Shown piece by piece: positions 47,201 through 59,200 of a stretch of DNA of 64,000 bases. The translations under genes were made by a program, and so were the position numbers. This DNA comes from Ovis canadensis (taxonomy: Eukaryota > Chordata > Mammalia > Artiodactyla > Bovidae), in NCBI RefSeq assembly GCF_042477335.2, contig NC_091247.1, forward strand, positions 40,165,501-40,229,500. The letters run 5' to 3'. The notes beneath the pieces were generated by a model. It did not search any database, had not been told where the DNA came from, and saw only the letters and a program-made list of their open reading frames with translations. Every line of letters starts with the position of its first letter. The first letter of the stretch is position 1.

Positions 47201-50200
47201 ACGTGGCCCATGGTTGGTTGAATCCACGAATGCAGAGGAATCTTGGATATAGAGAGCTGATTTTAAGTTACATGTGGATTAACTCCTGTGCTGTTCAAGG
47301 ATCAACTGTTATATATAAACTTAGAACAATAGTCTTTTACTTTTATTTACATTTATTTATTTGGCTGAGTGGCTGTGGGATTTTAGTTCTCCAAGCAGGG
47401 ATCAAACCCAGGCCTTTGGCAGTGAAAGCTCGGAGTCCTAATCACTGGATTTCCATGGAATTCCCAACAGTCTTTTAAATTAAAGCAATATCAAAACATT
47501 GGCTAATCCATGTTAACAGCTGTGCCTTTGGTGCACACAGGTCTACACATCTCTTTGCACTGAATCTGTCTAAGAGAGAATCAGACATAGCCATTCTCAG
47601 TTTATAGGATTCCGCAGGGAAAACTATACAAGACACATAAGTGAGTTTTTTTCCTGTTGTCACCTGGAAGAGTAATATCTTCATGATATCCTTTTTCTTT
47701 GAGGCTCTTAAAGAAGAATTCCACATTAAAAGCTGAAATCTGCATATTTGCAAACCAGTGGAGATATTAGAGGTATCAGCATTTTAATGTCTTATTAGCG
47801 AGATGAGAAGAAAGGCAAAACTCATTCATTTGACATACAAGCATACCTCCTTTTATTGTGCTTCTCTTTACTGAAATCGCAGAGACTGAATCTTTTACAA
47901 ATTGAAGGATTTTGGTAACCCTGTGCTGACCAAGTCTATCAGCACTGTTTTTCCACCAGCACTTGCTTGCTTTGTGTCTCTGTGTCATGTTTTGGTAATT
48001 CTTATAGTCTATTTGTTTTGGTGATCTCTGGTCAGTGACCTTTGATGATGATGTTGAAATTGTTTTGGGATGCCATCACCCTGACAAGACTGCAAACTTA
48101 ATTGGTAAATGTTGAATGTGTTCTGACTGCTTCACTTGCTGACTTTTCTCCAACCCTCTTCCTCTCCTCAGGGCTCCCTATTCCCTGAGACACAACAATA
48201 TTGAAATTAGCCCTACAGTGGCCTCTAAGGAAGAGTCACAGGTCTCTCACTTTAAATAAAAAACCAAGAATGTTTACGTTTAACAAGGAAGGCATGTTGA
48301 AACCCTAGATGGGCCAAAAGTTAGGCTTCTTGCATCAAATAGTAGCCAAGGTGTGAATGTCCTTCTTCTAGCCAAGGTATGAATGTTCTAATCCAGAGCA
48401 AAGGCCCTAACTCTCTTCATTTCTTTGAAGGCTGAGACAGGCGACGAAGCAGCAGAAGGTAAGTTGGAAGTTAGCAGAGGTTGGTTCATATGGTTTAAGG
48501 AAAGAAGCCGTCTCCTTAACATAGAAGTACAAGATGAAGTAGCAGGTGCTGCAGAAGCTGCAGCAAGTTATGCAGACCTACTAAGATAATTCATGAAGGA
48601 GGCTACACTGCACAACAGATTTTTGGTGTAGATGAAACAGCCTTCTATTGGAAGAAGATGCCATTTAGGACTTGCATAGCAAGAGAGGAGAAGCCAATAC
48701 CTCGAGTCAAAGAACAGGCTGACTTTCTTGTTAGGGGCTAATACAGCTGGTGACTTGAATTTTAAACCAGTGCTCATTGACCATTCTGAAAATCTGGTTC
48801 CTTTAAGAGTTATGCTAAGTATTCTGGCTGTGTTCTATAAATGGAACAATAAAGCTTTGATAACAGCACATCTGTTTTATAACAAACTGTTGAATATTTT
48901 AGGCCCACTGTTGAGAGCTACTACTCAGGAGAAAAAAGGCCTTTCAAAATATTGCTGCTCACTGACAATATACCTGCTTACCCAAGAGCTCTGATGAAGA
49001 TGTACCCATAAGATTCATACTGACTTGATGCTTGCTAGCACAAGCATCCATTCTGCAGCCCATGGATCAAGGAGAAATGTCAACTCTCAAGTCTTATTAT
49101 TTAAGAAATAAATTTCTTAAGGCTACAGCTGCCAAAGAAAGTGATTCCTCTGATGGATCTGGACAAAGTAAATTGAAAACTTTCTGGAAAGGATTCACCA
49201 TTCTAGATGCCATTAACAACGTTGCTGATTCATGGAAGGAGGTCAAAATATCAACATGAATAGGAATTTGGAAGAAGTTGATCCAGACCTCATGGTTGAC
49301 CTGAGGGGTTCAGGACTTCAGTGGAGGAAGTAACTGAAGTTGTGGTGGACACAGCAAGAAAACTAGAATTAGAAGTGGAGCCTGAAGATGTGATTGAATT
49401 GCTGCAGTCTCATGAGAAAACAGTAATGGATAAGGAGTTTCTTTTCATGGATGATCAAAGCAGTTAGCAATTTTTTGGCTATAGTATATTTCTTAATTAA
49501 AGTATGTACATTGTCTTTTAGACATGATTTGCATACTTAATAGGCTACAGGATAGTATAAACATAACTTTTACATAAACTGAGAAACAAAAATTCACCTG
49601 ACTCAGTTTTTTGCAAATATTTGCTTTATTTTGGGCGTCTAGAACCAAACTTGCAAAATCTCCCAAGATCTGCCTGTACTTTTCAGTTCAGTTCAGCTCT
49701 GTCACTTAGTTGTGTCCGAGTCTTTGCAACCCCATGGACTGCAGCACACCAGGCTTCCCTGTCCATCAGCAACTTCTGGAGCTTGCTCAAACTCCTGTCC
49801 GTTGAGTCAGTGATGCCATCCAACCATCTCATCCTCTGTCATCCCCTTCTCCTCCCAACTTCAATCTTTCCCAGTGTCAGGATCTTTTCCCAATGAGTCA
49901 ATTCTTCACATCAGATGGCTAGAGTACTGGAGCTTCAGCTTCAGCATCGGCCTTTCCAATCAATATTCAAGACTGATTTCCTTTAGGATGGATAGGATCT
50001 CCTTGCAGCCCAAGGGACTCTCAAGAGTCTTCTCCAACACCACAGTACAAAAGCATCAATTTGGCGTTAAGCTTTCTTTATAGTCCAATTCTCACATCCA
50101 TACATGACTACTGGAAAAACCATAGCCTTGACTAGACGGACCTTTGTTGGCAAAGTAATGTCTCTGCTTTTTAATATGCTGTCTAGGTTTGTCATAGCTT

Positions 50201-53200
50201 TTCTTCCAAGGAGCAAGTGTCTTTTAATTTCATGGCTGAATTACACACAGGTGGATTCTTTGTCGGCTAAGTCACAAGGGAAGCCCGCCTGTACTTTTAG
50301 ACTATACAAAAATTACTGAAGGAAAAGAATGATAATTTTTTATCAGAAAACATTCTAATTGCTTTTTAAAATTGTGTGCCTTATTTAATTCCCATAATAG
50401 AGCTGTAAATATGGATTACAAATAGGTGCTTACCTAAATAACGTATCCTCTCTCCCTCTCTTCTATCAAGATTGAAAAGGCCAAACCTATTAAATGTGGA
50501 ACATTTGGCGCAACATCTTTACAGCAGAGATATCTAGCCACTGGAGATTTTGCTGGAAACCTTCATATATGGTAAGATTATTTCATCACTGTGAAGACAT
50601 AAGCAGTTTCTTTGATAGTTGTGTTACGCTTCCACTGAAAGAATTCTAAGATTTTTTTGTTAAATTTTAACTATTTATAAGAATATTGCAATTACCTTTT
50701 AATATATTTTTTTTAGATTTCACGTTTCAAATCTATTTTAAAATACTAACATTTTTCTTTAGCTTTTTCAAATAATGTTAATATTTATTTCCACACATGC
50801 TGTTTAGTGCTAGCATTTAATACCCATATTTGTAATAAAGGGCTGTTCTCTCCACCATACAGTATATAACAATGCTCATGTATAACACTGAAAAATTAGA
50901 TGATGTTTACATTTTAAGATATTTGGCATTACACAATAATATATTTTTGTATGTTTTAATTTGTTTAACATAGAACTCCCTAAACTTTTTTCTTTTTATG
51001 CTTTAACTTACATCTGAGCACAACTTTTCAGGAACACATCTGTTGAGTAAATCAAGACAAACCTGTTTTGAATAAGCAAAATCTCAATAGTACCAAATAC
51101 TTTTAATTTTCATGTTTTACCTAGAGTTATTTCCTCATATTTAGAGTTGAATGAATCGAAATTCCTCTGTAAAAGCTTTTTAAGACTATCTCTTAATCAT
51201 GTAAAGTATACAGTAATGTTCTAGAGGAACTGTCTTCCCTACCTTGTGATTGTAACTGAATTACTTTGGCATATTTATTGGTCTTAGAATCATAATATAA
51301 CATAGAATGAGGCTGTTTTAATTCAATTTGCTTTAACTTTTTGATAATTAGCAGGCTTTCCCAGGTGGAGCAGTGGTAAAGAATCTGCCTGCCAGTGCAG
51401 GAGATGCAAGAGATGCAGGTTCGATCCCGGGGTGAAGATCCCCTAGAGTAGGAAATGGCCACCCCCTCCAGTTTTCTTGCCTAGAAAATTCCACGGACAG
51501 GGGAGCCTGGCTGGCTACAGTTCACTGGGTTGCAAAGAGTCGGACACGACTGAGCGATTGAGCGCACATGCAATTAAGTTGGCATTTACTAGACTGCAGA
51601 ATGCATTACTTTTTACCTGCTGTGTCATATACTTTCAAAGAACTTGAGAGAGAGACCAGTCTGAGTGTTATTTTTTTTAAATAGATACATTTCAGCACAA
51701 AAGTGTGCAACAAATATAACAGTTGACTATCTTCCTAACAGAGCTTCCTAGTATAGGTATTACTGTTTTATTTTAATTGGTAAGTCATAATTTCATGTTA
51801 AAAGAATTGATGTTTCAAAGTCTATGAAAAGAGTAAACCAGTTCTTTTCAACAGAACCTCAGCCCTCTTTAGTCTCTTGACTAATTAACGCCACAAAGAT
51901 AAACATCACCTCTGTACCAGGTGAACTTCTCAAATTTTCTTTGCAAGATTTTACTGATAAATCTAGGCCTAGTAGTAAGTTGAGGTTACATGTCATGAAG
52001 AGCTAAGTTCATTAAAGAGAAAAAGCGTAAGTATTGTTGAAAACTGACTTGCTGAAAAGGAATGTGGATAGAGGCTCCAATACAAAAGCAGAAGGAGGGG
52101 TGTGGAATGGAGAGACAAGAGAAAGGTGTATTCAGTTCAGTTCAGTTCAGTTCAGTCGCATAACCTATTTGAGCCACTCACCCAGCCATAGATTCAGACA
52201 CACATAAGAGCAGGTGCTTTCCAGTACTCCCTTCACTTAACTAACCTAGAATTAGAGACTTCAGCTGGTTTGCCTGTAATATTTATTGTAATCAGCATGA
52301 CGACAAACTGAACAGTGTAACTAGATGAAAATCAGTGTGGAACTCAGAAAATAATATTAAGGAAGAAATGTATACAAAGCAAACCCTACTCCTGTTTTAT
52401 CTCTCAAAAGATCTCAAGATCAAACTACCAAGGCCCACTTTGGAAACATTCTAAATCACTTTGAATTTACTCTGTATTTAAAGCAGTATTATCAGCCTCA
52501 GAGAGTTGGGAGGTTTGGGGCCCCACCCCAGAGATACTTGTTCATTATGTCTGGGGAGGAGCCTGTGAATCTGTATTTTTTTAGAAACATCCCTGGTGGA
52601 CTCATGTGCAGAGGTCCTGGATCAGTCGTCTTTGAGGATCATTGAGTAAAGTGGGCTCAGGAGTTAGAATTCCAAGTTGAGTGATAACAGCCCTCACAGA
52701 GGCCTTGAAAGAAGCTAAAGTGTGGAGGAAAATTTGGAAGTAAATGTATAAGTTACCTTAATTGAAAAACCCTTTTTTTTAATCCAAAATCTCAATATGG
52801 CCTGCATTCTTAGATTTGAGTAGTGAACTAAACATTTGGGGTATGTGTAAGTAAGAAGCTGTGTTCTGTTGTTCAGGAATTTGGAAGCTCCAGAGGTCCC
52901 AGTGTATTCTGTAAAGGGCCATAAAGAAATTATAAACACTATAGATGGTGTTGGTGGACTTGGAATCGGGGAAGGGGCCCCTGAAATTGTGACTGGCAGC
53001 CGAGATGGTAAGTCAGAATATTCTGTGTACATTAATTTTTTTTTTTAGTTAAGTCTCTGTGCAACAATATATTCTATGTGGAAGTCTTCTTCAATCCTTG
53101 ACCCCCTAAATCTCTCTATTTTTTTTGATGGGCAAGTTTGATTGTATATCCCTCAATTGTTTCAGGCTCTTGGGAGATTTCGAGATAGAGGCATAGCACT

Positions 53201-56200
53201 TACTATTTTAGTCTTGTGCTAGTTCAGCTATTAACAACCATAGTTTCCTCTGAACCTTGAGGATTTAAAAAGTCTCTAGAAATTTTTGAGGTAGCTGACG
53301 ATATACTGTGGGTGGCAGCTTTTCATTTTCTTTTTTTAAAAAGCAGAATTAGTACTTGTGAAAATTGTCATATTGACAGCTGGTTGAACACTGCAGTCTG
53401 TGGTCTTTCCGCTGAGCTTTGCAGGAAGCTTCCGGAGCTCCAACTCTGCTTTTCCCCCGCAGTGACTAACAAGCAACAGGCCTTTTGGGGTCCTGAGCTG
53501 TTGTGAATAAAACAGAGTCAGAATTTTTGTTGCTGCAGAAGGGGGACCTAAGTGATTGGTATATTTATTGGTTTGGCTAGGTTTTTTTTAATGCTCAAGA
53601 CCATGAAGAAATTGTTTTCACAGAAAAGTGGAATTTAATTTTCTAACAGTTTCTTAAGAGCAGCCGTGTTTTAGAAATCAAATTATTTTTTCCAATCATA
53701 GAAGAAGTCTGGAATATAGAAGGAAAAATTACAGTCTACCACACTAGCATAAATATCAGGTTGGTTTTCCTTTCCAGCCTAAGATACAATTTATTAATTA
53801 ACACTGTATTATCAGGGTTAATATGATTGAGTTTTGTTCTTTCTTAGTCTGTTTATTTTTTTGGCTTCACCAGGGCATGCGGAATCTTAGTTCCCTGACT
53901 AGAAATTGAACCTGTGTCTTTAGTAGTGGAAGTAGGGGGTGCTAACCACCGGACCGCCAGGGAATTCACAGTTTTCTCAATTTTGTATCTTAATCTTTTT
54001 ATATTTAGTGTTTTGTCATATGATATTGCTGTTTTGGTGTGGTCTTCATAATTATCATTTTGATGCTTTATAGTATTCCATCCTATGAATGGATCACAGT
54101 TCCTTAGCGATGCCCCTGTTAATGAGCATTTGCTTTGCATGAAGGTTTTATTTATTGTTTTGGGAGAGTGACAGTGAAATGAGTATCATCATGTATGTAA
54201 CTCTTTGGAATAATCATATTTTATCACTTAAGAAACTTGTCAAACTTCCCAAGGTACCTATTTACCGTATCAACTATGGTAGACGAGGTAGATTGCCAGT
54301 CTACCCACCAGCAATTGATTCCTTTCTCCCCCTAATTTTAGAGATAAAAATGCTGTCCTGTCCTGACTTGCATTAACGTCTCTCTGTATTTGTTTTTTTA
54401 GTTAATTTTGCTTTGCAGATTGTCTGTTTATGTCCTTTGTTCATTTAACTGTTACAAGCTTAATGTTACCAATTTTTATGAGTTCTGTCACGTATAACAT
54501 GCGTGCTCAGGCATGTCCGACTCTTTATGACCCCCATGGACTGTGGCCCACCAGGCTCCTCAGTCCATGAGATTTTTCAGGCAAAAATGCTGGAGTGGGT
54601 TGCCATTTCCTATTCCAGGGGATCTTCCCAACCCAGGTGTCTCCTGCACTGGCAGACAGATTCTTTACCACTGAGCCACCAGGGAAATGCATAGAGAAAT
54701 TATAATAACTTGTCACATTTATAGGAAATTTATTTTTCCTTGAAGCAGCCTTTATAATGACCAACTTTATCCTTGGCCATAAATCTAGTGAAATATCTCC
54801 CCGTTTCCTGCATTTATTATCCTTTTCATGGATTTTTTTACCCTTTTTCTGTTCTCACTTGGGTACTTGCCTTTTAACCATTTTATTACATGTCTTTGTG
54901 TTTCTCAAAATCAGTGACACCAGTTAGTTTTCCCATAATTTGCATTAAAATGAGGGAGTTAAATTGAGAAGAATTATTGGTTACTTTTATTAACTTCTTC
55001 CCTCTTCTTTACTGCCATGGGGAAATTAAACTGAATTGTATATGAAATGGTATTCTAAAGCCTCATATAAGAAATCATAGATGCAAAAATTAGTTTATTT
55101 ATATGTATAAGATGTGAGAGTTGGACTGTGAAGAAAGCTGAGCGCCGAAGAATTGATGCTTTTGAACTGTGGTGTCGGAGAAGACTCTTGAGAGTCCCTT
55201 GGACTGCAAGGAGATCCAACCAGTCCGTTCTGAAGGAGATCAGCCCTGGGATTTCTTTGGAGGGAATGATGCTAAAGCTGAAACTCCAGTACTTTGGCTA
55301 CCTCATGCGAAGAGTTGACTCATTGGAAAAGACTCTGATCCTGGGAGGGATTGGGGGCAGGAGGAGAAGGGGACGACAGAGGATGAGATGGCTGGATGGC
55401 ATCACCAACTCGATGGACGTGAGTCTGAGTGAACTCCGGGAGTTGGTGATGGACAGGGAGGCCTGGCGTGCTGCAGTTCATGGGGTTGCTGAGTCGGGCA
55501 CGATTGAGTGACTGAACTGAACTGAACTGATATGTATAAGAAAAATGCCAATGATTATATGGGTACTAAGGAGAAAACATTAAAATGATACTTGCTTTAG
55601 TCTGAATAAATAGTACATTTGTTTTAGGCTTAAATCAAGAAAGTAAGGCATGGTTTAACTTACGTAACATTTGTGTTTGCCTTATCAGTCATACCTTGTT
55701 GACAACTTAAGAACAGTTGTTGGCTTTGTTGTGTATCTGCTAGTTGGAAATCAAGTCAGACGGTATAACATGTGGGTTATAGCTCTTATATTAAGTACAA
55801 CTTGCCCAATAACAAGTCAGAAAAACGTGACTGTTTTTCAGATATTGTAACAGCTATAATATCTCCATGTACATAGGAAGCCATGTGAAGAGAATGCAGA
55901 AAGAAATGCCATCATTCACTGTTAAATTTTGCCAACTCCTTTTTTTTTCTGTCAGGAACTGTAAAGGTGTGGGACCCACGGCAGAAAGATGATCCTGTTG
56001 CTAATATGGAACCCGTGCAGGGAGAAAACAAGAGAGACTGCTGGACTGTGGCATTTGGTAAATTACCGATGGACTCTTACACCTGAAATGCCAGATTATA
56101 AAAAGCACAGTGCTTCAGGAAAGTCCTGATAGTTTAGAATCTCTTCTGTACATTATTCTGGCAGTTTATTGAGGCAAATAGACATGGTGATTGGGCCTGG

Positions 56201-59200
56201 GTTTGAATTCTCACTGTGCTACTTAACTGGCTTTGTAACCTGGGGCAAGTTATTAGGCTTCTCTGATTTTTGCTTGGTTCATTTATAAAATGAAAGTCAT
56301 AATAGAATTTACTTAATAGTTTTGTTATGAGGATTCAGAGTTAATACACGTAAAATGCTTAGACTTGTGCTTAGATATCAAGTGTTCAAAAATATGGAGT
56401 ATTATTATTTATTTTTGTTTAACCTGGTGATATTGACCTAGTTTAGAACCCAATGCCATTAGTGAAATTAAGTAGAGCCTTAGATGGTAACCTAACCAAT
56501 CTCACATTATGCTCTACACGGTGTGTATTTTCTAAAAATAGTTATACTATTATAAAATTATATCTTACAAATTTTATAACCATGTTCCTCTATTAATATA
56601 CTTTTAAAACTAAATTACCACTGAAATTGGGAGATTTCTATGTGTATATATTATAATTACTATGTGTGTATGTATAAGTAATGATATAAGCCAAAAACAT
56701 GTACACTTGGGAAGAAATTTCAGAATTAGTGTTTAGAATCATCATGTAAAATTTATGAAATAATTAAAAAATAATTAACTTTGGGCCCATTAAAGGCTTT
56801 TTAATCATTGTTCTAAGGGATGTAAGTGCAGTTTTAAATATAGGACATTAAAGAAAGGACATTTATCGGAAGCAGATTCTTATTTTAACTTAAAGAAGCT
56901 GGTAACTTTAATAAAAAGTGCTACAAGTATAAAAGGTGCTCTAATGTATAAAAAGTGATACATTAATTGTATTACTCCTACAAGGTCAGAGTGATGAAAG
57001 GTCACAGAGGCATGGGTCAACACAGAAGGAATCCCAAGGCAGCCAAAAGAACATATTGACCTCAGTCCAAGGATTTGTAGGATTTGAAACACTGAAATGG
57101 GGAGATTTCGAGTATGTAGAAGGAATGGAGGTAGGACTAGCCTTAAAGGTGGCACGTGGCCACAGCCAGAGGCGTTTAGATGGTCTGGAGGTAGCGGTAA
57201 ACCTTCGCAGGCTTCTGCAAGGAGGAGATATGATCAGAGCTTTAGCTTTACACTGTGGCCGCGTAGGCGGGAGGAGTGGCAGAGGAAGTGTGAGTTCTGA
57301 AGCTCTTTGCAGTATTCCAGGAAACATGTAGGGTTAAGAAGCAGTGAGAATGGAACAGAGGAGTGAATTCAGAAATAATGTGGCAAAGAAAAAGAAAAAG
57401 AAATAATGTGGCAAAATAAATACACTTTGGCAATTTTTTTGGAGATGAAGAACAAGGGAAAGGATTATGTCCAAAGTGACTGAATTTTGAGGTTGACTAT
57501 GAAGTGAATGATGTTTATTGAAGGAGTTCCACAGAGTGTATGATAGTTTTTAAAGGAAGACGATGACATCAGTTTTAGACATCAGAGGTTTCAGCTGCTG
57601 TCATGTCATCTCAGTGAACCCTCCAGTGGAAATGCAGGGCTGGAGTTATAAGAAGAGGGAGTAATCCAAGAAAATTCCTGGATCCGAGCAAGGTGAATTC
57701 AACTGCAGGTTGTAGATTTACTTCAATTGTGAGCATCAGATAACACCAGAACAACATTTTGCAAAATAAATAAGTTTAAAGTAGTTTCCATTTGCATGCA
57801 AAGAAAGCATTGGAAGTGTAACTGTGTTTATTCTACCAAACCCTGCTATGTTAAATTGTTAGTCTTTGCAAATAGAGTATAGAAAGAATATTTGGTTTCA
57901 ATTTAAAATCCAGTAAACACTTTCTTTCATATATCTCTTGAGCACAGAATCTCAATAAAGAGTTTTTTTGGTAAACAATATCAGAGACTAAATTAATAAT
58001 CTTGATGTCCTGTAGGATTAGTAAAATGAGATTCTATCCAATGTGACTTCTTCACTTGATTTGGTACAAGTTACCTGTGTAGTTCTGTAAGATTATTGTT
58101 TTGTTTTTTATTGGAGTATAGTTGATTTACAATGTTGTTAGTCTCGGATGTCCATAAGTTTTTTAAGCAGCCTTCAAATCAGCATTTAAAAAGATCTGAA
58201 ATGTCATGTCCTGATTTCCAGGCAATGCTTATAATCAAGAGGAACGTGTCGTGTGTGCTGGCTATGACAACGGAGACATCAAGCTGTTTGATCTCAGAAA
58301 TATGTCCTTACGGTGGGAGACAAATATAAAAAATGGGGTAATCTGCATTTGCATTCTTTGCAGTTTCTCTGAATGTCTTTTCCACGTACCTCTGAACTAC
58401 AAAAGGAAAGCACCCCTAATAACTCGTCTCAGTAAAACCCCTTTATGGATGGATGGTTCTTAACCTTTAGGGTCTGTGAAGTCCTTTGAGGATCTGATTA
58501 AAAATCAGGGACACTCTTCAGAAGGAGAACACACAGCCAGGTGTGGTGTGACAGTGCCTGGTGGGTCACCGCCCCTGTAGCCCATCTCTAGATGCCTGTG
58601 GGCTATGCAGTGTGATGTTAAAGTGAGCTGGTACCAGGCCCTTTTCTGGTAATATCAGGAAGACCAAGACTGTAATTGACTCCCAGGTACTCACAGGTTT
58701 TTTGGTTCCCGGGTTGTACATCTTTAGTGAAGAATGTGGTTCCTTCCTGTTTCCTCTAGTCAGCCTTGACTTGACTTTATAAAATCATTATGTAATAATG
58801 GTAAAATGTTAAAGTATGGCTTTCCAAATGTACCTCAGTGCCTGAGATGATTTTGGGACCTTACTAACCGAGAAGAAAATTTTCTAGTTACAAGTATTCG
58901 GTATACAGATTCAAAAGATAAAATGATTTTTTTAAAAGTGCTTTCACATAAGCCAATAATGTTACAGTTGTTTTACTTGGTTTGAAAGAAACTCTTGGAT
59001 ATAATGATTGGAGCATCACTCATAAATATTCTCTATTTTCAGGTGTGTAGCTTGGAGTTTGACAGAAAAGACATAAGTATGAATAAGTTAGTAGCTACAT
59101 CTCTGGAAGGAAAGTTTCATGTTTTTGACATGAGAACACAGCATCCAACCAAAGGTTTTGCTTCTGTTTCAGAAAAGGTAAAGATGAGGGAAATATCTTT

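Larger units (their letters stand above)
35775..50470 (+). other. WDR92 intron 1, 14.7 kb
   Basis: Contains an L1, Bov-A2 elements, a long BovB, a probable LTR, several SINEs and the Tigger1, all listed separately. Stretches 38422-39872 and 41271-43320 hold nothing I recognise apart from a C-run at 41678-41691. Confidence 0.7.
50572..52876 (+). other. WDR92 intron 2
   Basis: Holds one Bov-tA (51352-51577) and a BovB-tail micro-insertion (52134-52161). Otherwise unassigned AT-rich sequence. Confidence 0.6.
53008..55955 (+). other. WDR92 intron 3
   Basis: Holds a CHR SINE, a Bov-tA and a BovB; no other element recognised. Confidence 0.6.
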
